From contig CAKUPC010000006.1 of the NCBI GenBank assembly GCA_934675095.1, positions 1 through 49,032 on the forward strand: 49,032 nt of DNA. Reading direction: 5' to 3'. The translations under genes and the position numbers were made by a program. Source of the DNA: an uncultured Bacteroidales bacterium (GTDB lineage Bacteria > Bacteroidota > Bacteroidia > Bacteroidales > UBA932). Positions 1-8,279 of the stretch are shown here, piece by piece (position 1 is the stretch's first letter; the number at the start of each line of letters is the position of its first letter). The notes beneath the pieces were generated by a model. The model was not told the DNA's origin, made no database searches, and was given only the letters and a program-made list of their open reading frames with translations.

Positions 1-117
1 AACTAAAAACATTCTGTCATATCGAACGAAGTGAGATATCTTTGCGCGAAGATTTCTCCACTCCACTCCGTTTCGGTCGAAATGACATTGGAGAATCTGT
101 TTCGGTCGAAATGACAG
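1..117. repeat. Dispersed palindromic repeat (TGTCAT-TTCGA type)
   Basis: Inverted-repeat DNA lying 3' of the GH76-like gene. It contains CTGTCATATCGAACGAAG and, further on, two copies of TTTCGGTCGAAATGACA in the opposite sense, so the segment folds on itself. Related copies occur at 9827-9940 and, as a half copy, near 11932. All three lie at gene 3' ends, so they probably act as extragenic palindromes or bidirectional terminators. The left edge is cut by the window. Confidence 0.7.
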
Positions 118-1596
118 TCAGTCAATCTGCGACAGATGCCATTTTGCGAGAACCGCATATTCTGCGGCGAACGCGAAGGTGAACATCGCCTCGACCCTGT
201 TCTTTGATTTATCCGTATTCCACCCATAGAGCAAGCTCGTCGGCAACATACTCTTGTTCAAGTAGTTGTCCCAGGCGTAATCGAGATTGCTCTGAAATGT
301 CCCTATGTTGAGGGCGACATTGTCGTAGTGCGCCGACACATCGACCCATCCGCGCATGAGCACCCCGTTGAACCAGTTGTTGAAGCCGTCGATGGCATAT
401 TCGTAATATCCGGGGCGGTCTGCGGACTTCTTCGCGAAATAGAGGAACGACGAGGTAGAGAGGGACTTCATGTCGTCAAGATATGTCTGTTCGCCGGTGG
501 CGCGGTAGAGATCGGCCGCGCCGGAGAGCATAGTTCCGGAATTATAGGAATATGCCTCGCCGGTTGCGGATTCCTCCTCGTTGTGTCCGCGGTATCTGAT
601 GCCGTCAACGGTTTCGTAGGCGATGTTGTCGCCGCCCCAGCCCTTCGCGCCGAGCATATCGGCATAGACCCCGGTGCTCTTCCGGTAGAGGTGCGAGCGC
701 TGGAAGTCATAGACCTTCTTCGCGTACATGAGGTAGTATTCGCCCTTGTTCATCTGCTTCGTAAGACGGGCCTTGTCTGCACCTATATATCTGTAAGTCA
801 CCTCGTCTGACTTGCCGCTGTAAATCTCCGACAACCAGACAAGCGGGCTGACGAACGGGCCGTTGCTGCACGAGTGCTTGGTGTAGTAGCCCGGTCCCCA
901 GACTATGCCGCCGTGCTCTACGCCGTCGGAGTCGAGCGTCGTGTCCCAGCCGTCAATCACATACCCGGCAAGGTACTCGGCCTTTTCGAGATAGCGCTCC
1001 ACACCGGTAAGCCTGTAGGCCTCAATCAGTTCACGGATGAGCCACTGCTGGTCGTCATAGACATTCTCACGTCCCTCCACGGCGGCCTTCCCCGGACTTG
1101 AGGCGCGGTTCACGCCATAGACCGTCCATTCCTTGGTCTGCGTGTAGGAAGTAAGGGTGTATGTGCCCTCGTACCACTTGAGGTTTTCCACAAGTTCGGA
1201 GAGCATTGAAGCGTATGCCGGGAAATAGCTGTCGTAGAAGCTCCCGTCCCCGGCATCCCTGAGCGCCGTGAGGCCGTGCAGCACGGAGTTCACCGCCTCA
1301 ATCGCGCTGGTGAACATCCACACGCTGCCCTTCTCCGAGGACTTGAGCCCGGTGTAGGGATTATAGTAGCGCGACATCGCCGTCCCATCGGAGGAGAAAT
1401 AGTTAGTCCTTGCGGCGGCGACAAGACTCATCGCACGGGTGAGGTCACGCCTCGCGAGTTCGATTTTCTCGGCACGGTTGTCCGTTTCCCCGCCGCCGGG
1501 TGCAGGCTCCACGGGATTCTCCGGACTGCTGCACGAGACGCACCCTGCAAGGAAAAGCCCCAGAAGAGAAATGAATGCGGAACGATTGATTGTCAT
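118..1596 (-). CDS. GH76-like alpha-1,6-mannanase lipoprotein
   Basis: A 492-residue secreted protein. The N-terminus is a lipoprotein signal with lipobox Leu-Ala-Gly-Cys (Cys19) followed by a Pro/Gly/Glu linker, so it is probably anchored in the outer membrane or periplasm. The rest reads as the alpha/alpha-barrel of glycoside hydrolase family 76: SVWMFTSAIEAVNS near residue 91, and the adjacent catalytic aspartate pair in YDDQQW (Asp181-Asp182), the hallmark of GH76 endo-alpha-1,6-mannanases. Later blocks such as YNSGTMLSGAADLY also fit. Length is normal for the family. It follows a co-directional carbohydrate-module lipoprotein and probably shares its transcription, with a hairpin between them. 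The likely substrate is alpha-mannan, though GH76 members vary. No SusC/SusD pair is in the window. Confidence 0.85.
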   Translation of the reverse strand: MTINRSAFISLLGLFLAGCVSCSSPENPVEPAPGGGETDNRAEKIELARRDLTRAMSLVAAARTNYFSSDGTAMSRYYNPYTGLKSSEKGSVWMFTSAIEAVNSVLHGLTALRDAGDGSFYDSYFPAYASMLSELVENLKWYEGTYTLTSYTQTKEWTVYGVNRASSPGKAAVEGRENVYDDQQWLIRELIEAYRLTGVERYLEKAEYLAGYVIDGWDTTLDSDGVEHGGIVWGPGYYTKHSCSNGPFVSPLVWLSEIYSGKSDEVTYRYIGADKARLTKQMNKGEYYLMYAKKVYDFQRSHLYRKSTGVYADMLGAKGWGGDNIAYETVDGIRYRGHNEEESATGEAYSYNSGTMLSGAADLYRATGEQTYLDDMKSLSTSSFLYFAKKSADRPGYYEYAIDGFNNWFNGVLMRGWVDVSAHYDNVALNIGTFQSNLDYAWDNYLNKSMLPTSLLYGWNTDKSKNRVEAMFTFAFAAEYAVLAKWHLSQID

Positions 1597-1667
1597 ATTC
1601 TAAATTCTATGAAGATTGTGTCTGTCGATGGTGTTTTTTCCCTACCTACATTATATAATAGAAGAAA

Positions 1668-1707
1668 GGCATGGACAGTGCCCCCTTTGGCAGATACCGT
1701 CCATGCC
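1668..1707 (-). terminator. Hairpin between the two carbohydrate lipoprotein genes
   Basis: A perfect 9-bp inverted repeat, GGCATGGAC / GTCCATGCC, with a 22-nt loop. In the minus-strand sense it directly follows the upstream gene's stop codon and is followed by a T-rich stretch (TTTCTTCTATTA). It is a terminator or partial attenuator before the GH76-like gene. Confidence 0.55.
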
Positions 1708-1722
1708 GTTAAATCCGTCTAG

Positions 1723-3573
1723 CTATTTCATGGAAATGCTGTAGATGCTCAGCTTGTTCTCGTCACCGTTGTCCTCGCCCTTGAAGACTGCGAGAGCAAG
1801 AACCACGTTCTTCCCGTTGAACTCGGAGAGGTCGTAGCTGAAGGTAGCGTAAGCGTCCGGATTGCTTGCTTCGCCGTCCTCATGGCAGAACTTCCAGCAC
1901 CCGTCAGAGGCCTCCTCGCCAACAGAAGCCTTCGGAGTGATGTGCTTCACGGTACCATCCTCCGTGATTGCGGTAAGTTTGAAGTATGTCGCATTCTCAG
2001 AATGGAAGTTGCGAGCCTTGAGAGTGAGGTTGTTGTGCCCTGCTGCAATCGCGAACTTTGCGTAGAAATATGATTCGGGATCGGTGGTGCTCACCCTTGT
2101 GCCGCCACCGCGTGTCTTCATGACAAAGCCTTCACTTGCCTGCGGCTCGTTGTCCTTCTGGACAGGCATACATGACCACCAGCCGGCGAAATGCCCGACT
2201 GTTCTGTATTTCGCATAAGCATCACGGTATTTCTCAGGTCCGTCGATGTCGGTCCATCCGTCCTGCGGAAGTCCCGTGAACTCGCTGAGTTCGGTCACAG
2301 GCATGGTTGAACGAACCATCTCCATAGTCATCTTGTAGCCGGCATCCAATCCCGGAACAGCCTCTCCCGGAAGATAGTCCCAGTCATTCGGAGCCTTCTT
2401 GGCAAATGCAAGGCGACGGAGCACGAGCTGCTTCCAATAGTCACCGGTCTCCCAGCGATAGGTTCCGATTGCAATCACGACCTCCTTGCCGATGTACTTC
2501 GACAGGTCGAATGTCGGGTCCGGGTTGCTGTAGTTTTCGTTCCATGAAATCTGCTGCTCGCCCACAAGCTCAGCCACAGGGTCAGCCGCATTGATGTCGA
2601 TGACCATCACGCCCCAGTGGCAGGGAGCGTCCTCTGAAGAGGCATGGGTGCGCATTCTGATGGCCAAGATGCAGTTATCCTCGGTGATCTTCTTGCGCCC
2701 GGCAAGATAGGAGTCGAAATTCTCGTGGTCGGCAGGGTTCTTAAAGTCGCCGTCTTCCTCGCGGTTGCGAATCTGAATCGTGCTTCCCTCGTTCTGCTCC
2801 TCGTGCCAGCCGTACCAGCTCGTGAACGTTGCCATATAGTCGGTTGACCAGTCGAAATGAGGATAGTCGTCACCGTTCTTTCCGCCACGGTACTCGTTGT
2901 AATGCCATACATCCACCTTTTTCAGGTCCTCTGCGGTAGCGCCCGGAAGAATCTCCTTCGCGCCCATGCGGACATCCGCGAGAGTAACCACGAAATCGCC
3001 CTCGAACTGGTCCTTGCTCACGCTGCGAACGACATCTACGCATCCCGGAGCCGAGAACACGAGGTTGTAGTCATCAATCGTAAGACCCTCAAACACATAG
3101 ACACCGTCAGCGTCGGTCTGAGTCTCCTTCGCGCCGTTGAGCTTCACGGTCACTCCCGGCATTCCGGCATTGTTGTTCTTCGCGTCGATGCACTTTCCCG
3201 TAATCTTCGCGCTCGCGATGTCCATCACCATATCGACAGTAGCCTTGCCGTCCTTGAAAGAGGAGGCGTTGATAGGAGACGAACCCTCGGCATAGCCGTC
3301 CTTGACAAAAAGCACCGTCTGCTTTGTCATAGGAACATTTTCGATGGTGTAGGAACCGTCAACGGCCGTGGTAGCCTTGAGTTCGGTGTCCTTTATGGAA
3401 ACCTCCACATCTATAATAGGTGTGCCGAGATTGTTGGTGACAACGCCGGCAACGGAGCCTTTCCCGACTTCTTCCGGCTGATTGTTGTCCTTCTTGCAGG
3501 AGTCAGCCAATACTGCCCCCCCCAAGAGTGCGAGAGCCATGGCTGTCATGGATAAAATTTTAGTGACTTTCAT
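1723..3573 (-). CDS. Lipoprotein with two carboxypeptidase-regulatory-like domains
   Basis: A 616-residue protein with a lipoprotein signal ending at LADSC (Cys26). Residues of about 38-115 and 118-200 form two tandem CarboxypepD_reg-like beta-sandwich domains (GSVAGVVTNNLGTPI..., then AKITGKCIDAKNNNAGMPGV...), each with the typical TDADG/VDGSYT turn and ExLxxxxY strand. The remaining 400 residues are rich in Trp and Asp and contain two similar beta-rich segments (CHWGVMVIDINAADP near 310 and a related one near the C-terminus), which look like carbohydrate-binding or jelly-roll modules. No catalytic motif was recognised. The position upstream of a GH76-like enzyme and divergent from a sensor-regulator suggests a surface glycan-binding role, which is inferred from context. 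Confidence 0.7.
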   Translation of the reverse strand: MKVTKILSMTAMALALLGGAVLADSCKKDNNQPEEVGKGSVAGVVTNNLGTPIIDVEVSIKDTELKATTAVDGSYTIENVPMTKQTVLFVKDGYAEGSSPINASSFKDGKATVDMVMDIASAKITGKCIDAKNNNAGMPGVTVKLNGAKETQTDADGVYVFEGLTIDDYNLVFSAPGCVDVVRSVSKDQFEGDFVVTLADVRMGAKEILPGATAEDLKKVDVWHYNEYRGGKNGDDYPHFDWSTDYMATFTSWYGWHEEQNEGSTIQIRNREEDGDFKNPADHENFDSYLAGRKKITEDNCILAIRMRTHASSEDAPCHWGVMVIDINAADPVAELVGEQQISWNENYSNPDPTFDLSKYIGKEVVIAIGTYRWETGDYWKQLVLRRLAFAKKAPNDWDYLPGEAVPGLDAGYKMTMEMVRSTMPVTELSEFTGLPQDGWTDIDGPEKYRDAYAKYRTVGHFAGWWSCMPVQKDNEPQASEGFVMKTRGGGTRVSTTDPESYFYAKFAIAAGHNNLTLKARNFHSENATYFKLTAITEDGTVKHITPKASVGEEASDGCWKFCHEDGEASNPDAYATFSYDLSEFNGKNVVLALAVFKGEDNGDENKLSIYSISMK

Positions 3574-3684
3574 TTCTTAAAGATTTAATGATTAGTGGGT
3601 GCAAAGTAAGACGGGCAAGGTTAAATAATAGGTTAATGAAAGGTTAGATCGTAAAAAATTTGCGCTAATCCAACGAAAAAATTA

Positions 3685-3713
3685 TTGACAAAAGCTTTTA
3701 ATTCCTATCTTTA
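3685..3713 (+). promoter_or_regulatory. Probable promoter of the membrane regulator gene
   Basis: TTG at 3685-3687, an 18-nt spacer, then TATCTTTA at 3706-3713, close to the Bacteroidetes -33 TTTG / -7 TAnnTTTG pattern. The start codon of the regulator follows at 3732. Confidence 0.5.
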
Positions 3714-3731
3714 CGCAAAGATTTCGATTAA

Positions 3732-6248
3732 ATGAAGGTTAAATGCCCATTTCTTGCAGCTGGCATCGCCGCTGCCGCCCTGCTGATTCCGCACCACAGT
3801 CCGGAATGCTCCGCGCAGGGGCTCGGATTTCATGGGATGGAGTCCAGGATAGACCAGCGCACCTCCTACAATGTATTCGGCGACAGGCCGGAGGTCTTCG
3901 ACGGGGAGTTCCGCATGGAGTTCGGACTCTACACGAGACCGACCGCCGAGTTCGGATATTTCTTCCGGCTCAAGGACCGCGGCGCATCCCGGCGCATCTG
4001 GAACCTCTCCTACGACAGCAGGGGCGACAGCATAGTCGTGCGCCTGAACGAGGAGGGGCGGCACAGCCTCATCAAGGCATCCCTCCCCCACGACAGCCTA
4101 AAGCCCCTTCACTGGCACAAGGTAGCGCTCGGCTTCGACCTTCTGAAGGACTCGGTGCGGCTCGAAATAGCCGGAAAATCGTTCTCGACGCATTCCGAGG
4201 GGCTTCCCGACCGGCTGCGTGCAGGCCTTGAGTTCGGCAGGAGCGACCACATCATCGACGTTCCCGCCTTCGCTATAAGGGAACTGCGCGTGAGCGGCTC
4301 CGGCAAGGAATTCCTGTTCCCGCTCAACCAGCGCACGGGAAGCAGCGTGCCGGACTCCCGCCACAGGCTCCGGGGCAGCGTGCAGAATCCGGAATGGCTC
4401 ATAAACGAGGCCCTGCGCTGGAAGGAAATCGGCTCGTTCAGCTACAGCGACATAGCCGGAGCCGCCTACAACAGCGTCAGAAAGGAATTTCTCTATTTCA
4501 CCCGTGACGGCATGACGGTGCTTGACCTGATGGACGACCGCAGCTACAGCTTCCGTTTCCGCAGTCCCTGCCCCGTCGAGATGAAGCTCGGCAACAACTT
4601 CGTCACTCCCGACGGAAAGCGCGTTGTCTGCTACGAGATTTACAACGACGAGGTGCCGCAGGACAGCCCGTCCGTGGCCGAGTTCGACCTCGACACCGGC
4701 GACTGGAGGACAATCGGCACGCAAAGGCTCAGTATGCCGCTGCACCACCACGGCTGCTTCTTCAATCCGGTTTCCGGCCGCTACACCATACTCGGAGGAT
4801 TCGGGAATATGCTCTACAACGGCAGTTTCTACGAACTCGACGAAAACTCCGGCACATGGAACGAAGTCTGGAAGGAACACGGCGGCGACACAATATATCC
4901 CCGCTACTTCACTTCGACAGGATGCGACGACAAGTATATATATGTATATGGAGGAATGGGCAACGAATGCGGGGAGCAGGTCGTAGGACGGCGCTATTTC
5001 TACGACCTTCACCGCGTGGAGCCGCGCACCGGGAACTGCACGCTGCTCTGGAGGCTCGACTGGGACGAGGCGGACAAGGTGCCGGTGCGCAACCTCTGCA
5101 CCGACGGCAACCGGTTCTACACCCTCTGCTACCCGGAATATGTCGGGAAATCGGAGCTTTACCTCTACCGTTTCTCGATTGCCGACGGAAGCCGCGAAAT
5201 TCTCGGCGACAGCATCCCCATCATCTCCGACAAGATGCGCACGAACGCCAACCTGTGGCTCGACCGAGAGCTCGGCTGCTTCTTCGCTACAGTACAGGAA
5301 TTTGAGGACGACATAAAATCCACCCTCAAAATTTACTCGCTCGCCTACCCGCCGCTCACCGCGGAAGAGGCACCTCTTGACGGGGAGAGCGGCGGCAGGA
5401 TGCCGTGGTGGGCGGTCGTCCTGTGCATCCTGACCGGGGTCGCCGCCATGTCCGGAGCCGCGGTCACAGCAGTCCGGAAGAGAAAAAGACTTGCGGAGGA
5501 GAGCGGCAGAACCCACGGCGGGACGGGCAGCAGAAAAATGTTCCGCCACCCCCAGAAGCCGGACAGCATCAGCCTCTTCGGCGACTTCACTGTCATGGAC
5601 CACGAGGGCAGGGACATCACCACGCAGTTCACCGCCCAGCAGATACTGATTCTCTGCCTGCTCATCAAGCGCGGTGACAACGGCATCTCCACCCGCCGGC
5701 TCAGCAGCATACTCTGGCCGGACAAGGAGGAGGACAAGGTCAAGAACTCGCGCGGAGTGGCCCTCAACAACCTGCGCCGCTCGCTCTCTCGTCTCGAAGG
5801 GGCCTCGGTGGCCTACCGTGACGGGCGCTACTACCTCGAACTCGCTCCTCCCTGCTCATGCGACTGGTTCGAGCTGAACTCCGCCCTCAGGGAAAAGGAA
5901 CTCGACAAGGACCGCATTCTCGGCATCATCTCCGGAGGCAAGTTCCTCAAGTCCATAGGCGACGAAATCTTCGACGACTTCAAGGAAAAGGCCGAGAACA
6001 TCGTGCTCCCGCTGCTTCAGGAGGAGCTTGACGCGCGTTTCAGGACGAAAGACTATGAGGCCGTGTGCGAAATCGGCGAGATGATTGCGGTCATAGACCC
6101 CACCGACGAGAATGCCCTGCGAACGGTAATCAGGGCCATGCGGAGGCAGAAGCGGACGGAGGAGGCGCTGGTCGTGTATGCGGCCTTCTGCGCCGAGTAC
6201 AAGAAGGCGAATGACGCGGATTTCGGGCTCCCGTTCAAGGAAATATGA
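3732..6248 (+). CDS. Membrane-spanning one-component transcriptional regulator (sensor + winged helix)
   Basis: An 838-residue protein with an unusual layout. Residues 1-29 are a signal peptide ending at CSAQG. Residues of about 30-215 read as a concanavalin A/LamG-like beta-sandwich. About 220-540 look like a kelch-type beta-propeller (repeated GG..NMLYNGSFYELDENSG and YVYGGMGNE blades). About 556-580 form one TM helix (MPWWAVVLCILTGVAAMSGA). After it comes a basic, cytoplasmic linker, then a winged-helix domain like those of OmpR/SARP regulators (about 610-715; ISLFGDFTVMDHEGRDIT, LSSILWPDKEEDKVKNSRG, LNNLRRSL) and a C-terminal helical/TPR-like domain as in bacterial transcriptional activator domains. 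The topology implies extracytoplasmic sensing and direct DNA binding in one chain. Its divergent position next to a glycan-binding lipoprotein and a mannanase makes those genes the likely targets (inference). Confidence 0.8.
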   Translation: MKVKCPFLAAGIAAAALLIPHHSPECSAQGLGFHGMESRIDQRTSYNVFGDRPEVFDGEFRMEFGLYTRPTAEFGYFFRLKDRGASRRIWNLSYDSRGDSIVVRLNEEGRHSLIKASLPHDSLKPLHWHKVALGFDLLKDSVRLEIAGKSFSTHSEGLPDRLRAGLEFGRSDHIIDVPAFAIRELRVSGSGKEFLFPLNQRTGSSVPDSRHRLRGSVQNPEWLINEALRWKEIGSFSYSDIAGAAYNSVRKEFLYFTRDGMTVLDLMDDRSYSFRFRSPCPVEMKLGNNFVTPDGKRVVCYEIYNDEVPQDSPSVAEFDLDTGDWRTIGTQRLSMPLHHHGCFFNPVSGRYTILGGFGNMLYNGSFYELDENSGTWNEVWKEHGGDTIYPRYFTSTGCDDKYIYVYGGMGNECGEQVVGRRYFYDLHRVEPRTGNCTLLWRLDWDEADKVPVRNLCTDGNRFYTLCYPEYVGKSELYLYRFSIADGSREILGDSIPIISDKMRTNANLWLDRELGCFFATVQEFEDDIKSTLKIYSLAYPPLTAEEAPLDGESGGRMPWWAVVLCILTGVAAMSGAAVTAVRKRKRLAEESGRTHGGTGSRKMFRHPQKPDSISLFGDFTVMDHEGRDITTQFTAQQILILCLLIKRGDNGISTRRLSSILWPDKEEDKVKNSRGVALNNLRRSLSRLEGASVAYRDGRYYLELAPPCSCDWFELNSALREKELDKDRILGIISGGKFLKSIGDEIFDDFKEKAENIVLPLLQEELDARFRTKDYEAVCEIGEMIAVIDPTDENALRTVIRAMRRQKRTEEALVVYAAFCAEYKKANDADFGLPFKEI

Positions 6249-6286
6249 CGACATAGGGGAATATGCTCCCGTAAATAAAGGAATAT

Positions 6287-8167
6287 ATGGCAAGTTATCT
6301 TCAGATTGAAAATATATCGAAATCGTATGGGCCGAAGGTTCTTTTCGAACACATCGGATTCAACATAAACGAGGGGGACAAGATTGCGCTGATTGCGCCG
6401 AACGGGACGGGAAAGACATCGCTTATGCGGATTCTCGCCGGGAAGGACAAGAGCGATTCGGGCGGGAAGATTCTGTTTCTCAAGGATATACGCATAGCCT
6501 TTCTCGAACAGGAATATGAGTTCGACCCGGAGAAGGGGCTGTTCCGCCAGATTATGGACAGCAGCGCCGAGTTCACTTCCGGGCTCGACGAAGAGCACCT
6601 CATGGAATACGAGCGCAGGGTCAAGCGGCTGCTGACGGACTTCGGGCTGACTGATTTCGGGCAGCCGATGAAGGTGCTTTCCGGCGGAGGGGTCAAGAGG
6701 GTCGCGCTCACGCAGATGCTCGCCACCGAGGCGGACTTCTTCATAATGGACGAGCCGACCAACCATCTCGACATTGACGCGATAGAGTACCTGGAGGCAT
6801 ATCTCAAGCGCGCCCGCTGCACTCTCCTTATGGTCACGCACGACCGCTACTTCCTCGACAGCGTCTGCAACATCGTCATGGAGATGGACCACGGCGCGGT
6901 CTATACCTACCGGGGCGACTATCAGAACTATCTCGAAAAGCGCGACGAGCGCATCACCAACTGGAACGCGCAGACGGAAAAGGTGCGCAACATCCTGCGG
7001 CGCGAACTTGAGTGGATGCGGAGCACCCCCTGCGCCCGGAGCGGCAAGGCGAAATACAGGATTGATGCCTTCCACGAGCTGAAGGACAGGGCGGGGGAGG
7101 TCCGCTCCACAAAGTCCGTGGATATGTCGGCGGTTTCGGCCGGAATGAGCGGCAAGGGGTTCTCATCAGACGCGAAGCTTGCCAACAGGCTGGGGACCAA
7201 GGTCATAGACTGCAAGGATGTGAGCTTCTACTATGGCGCGGACTGCTATCTCGACCATTTCAGCTACAAGTTCCAGCGCCGCGACCGCATCGGCATCGTC
7301 GGGCGCAACGGCGTGGGCAAGAGCACGTTCATAGACCTGCTGACCGGCGAGCTTCAGGGCTACACCGGCACGATAGAGCGCGGCGAGTCGCTGAAAATCG
7401 GCTACTACCGTCAGGAAGGGATGAGCTTCGACGAGGAGCAGACCGTCCTTGAGACGGTGAACGACACCGGGCTTCTGAACCGCTTCCTGTTCCCGCACGA
7501 TATGCTGAACAACAAGGTTTCCAAGCTCAGCGGCGGCGAGCGGCGCAGGCTCTACCTGCTGACGATTCTCATGCGTCAGCCGAACCTGCTGATTCTCGAC
7601 GAGCCTACGAACGACCTCGACATCATGACGCTGAACATCCTTGAGGAATACCTCTCCGAGTATCAGGGCAGCCTCATCATAGTCTCCCACGACCGCCATT
7701 TCCTCGACCGCCTCGTGGAGCATCTGCTGGTTTTCTGCGGCGACGGCGTCGTGAAGGACTTCATCGGCAACTTCAGCTCCTACCGTGCCTACATAAAGGA
7801 CTATGAGGCCGCCCGCAAGGCCGAGCAGCGGGAGGCCGAACGTCGGGAGAGGGAGCGGAAAGACGCGGCAGGAGCATCAGGAGGCGGCTCAGCTCAGGGG
7901 AAGACAATGGCCGGCACCGGGGCTTCAGGCGGGCAGGTCGCCCCGGTGAAGAAAAAGCTCACCTGGAAGGAGCAGCGCGAGATGGAGGCCTTGGAAGCGG
8001 AACTTCAGGCGCTCTCGGATGAGAAGGCGGCTCTGGAGACCAGGCTGTCGGCTCCGGATATGCCCTACGGGGAGATTCAGGCGGCCTCCGAGCGCATCGG
8101 AGCCATAATCTCCCGCACCGACGAGGCTGAGACACGATTACTTGAGTTATATGAGCGGAGCGAATAA
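6287..8167 (+). CDS. ABC-F family ATPase (Uup-like)
   Basis: A 626-residue soluble protein with two ABC nucleotide-binding domains and no membrane segment. NBD1 has Walker A GTGKTSLMRI (residues about 40-50), signature LSGGGVKRVAL and Walker B FFIMDEPTNHLD. NBD2 has GRNGVGKSTF (about 340), LSGGERRRLYL and LLILDEPTNDLD. The C-terminus is a low-complexity Gly/Ala linker followed by an alpha-helical hairpin (KEQREMEALEAELQALSDEKAALE), typical of Uup/Bacteroidetes ABC-F proteins. Family members act on ribosomes (translation factors or antibiotic protection) or on branched DNA (Uup). Which role applies here cannot be read from sequence. NBD1 has a variant signature with GGGV in place of GGxx(Q/R). 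Confidence 0.9.
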   Translation: MASYLQIENISKSYGPKVLFEHIGFNINEGDKIALIAPNGTGKTSLMRILAGKDKSDSGGKILFLKDIRIAFLEQEYEFDPEKGLFRQIMDSSAEFTSGLDEEHLMEYERRVKRLLTDFGLTDFGQPMKVLSGGGVKRVALTQMLATEADFFIMDEPTNHLDIDAIEYLEAYLKRARCTLLMVTHDRYFLDSVCNIVMEMDHGAVYTYRGDYQNYLEKRDERITNWNAQTEKVRNILRRELEWMRSTPCARSGKAKYRIDAFHELKDRAGEVRSTKSVDMSAVSAGMSGKGFSSDAKLANRLGTKVIDCKDVSFYYGADCYLDHFSYKFQRRDRIGIVGRNGVGKSTFIDLLTGELQGYTGTIERGESLKIGYYRQEGMSFDEEQTVLETVNDTGLLNRFLFPHDMLNNKVSKLSGGERRRLYLLTILMRQPNLLILDEPTNDLDIMTLNILEEYLSEYQGSLIIVSHDRHFLDRLVEHLLVFCGDGVVKDFIGNFSSYRAYIKDYEAARKAEQREAERRERERKDAAGASGGGSAQGKTMAGTGASGGQVAPVKKKLTWKEQREMEALEAELQALSDEKAALETRLSAPDMPYGEIQAASERIGAIISRTDEAETRLLELYERSE

Positions 8168-8170
8168 ATA

Positions 8171-8201
8171 TTTGATAATTAGGATTTAAATTGTAAATTT
8201 G
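8171..8201 (+). promoter_or_regulatory. Bacteroidetes-type promoter of the nuclease gene
   Basis: TTTG at 8171-8174, exactly 19 nt, then TAAATTTG at 8194-8201, a full match to TTTG-N19-TAnnTTTG. Transcription should start near 8208, just before the hairpin at 8210-8250. Confidence 0.7.
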
Positions 8202-8209
8202 TCGTTCAG

Positions 8210-8250
8210 AACAAGGGATGTGTGGAACTGACGTTCGCTCATTCCTTGTT
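8210..8250 (+). promoter_or_regulatory. 5'-UTR hairpin ahead of the nuclease gene
   Basis: AACAAGGGATG pairs with CATTCCTTGTT (11 bp, one G-U in RNA) around a 19-nt loop. It lies at the predicted very 5' end of the nuclease mRNA, so it could stabilise the leader. It could equally be a terminator for the preceding ABC-F gene, with TTTTG just after it. Confidence 0.45.
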
Positions 8251-8279
8251 TTGCACAATAACACATAACAAGACACGAG

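Noticed and set aside
4098..5603. Long ORF of 501 codons on the minus strand
   Set aside because: It is antisense to the membrane regulator, whose domains are clear. High GC gives long shadow ORFs. The translation has no recognised domain and is rich in Val/Ala/Glu runs typical of shadows.
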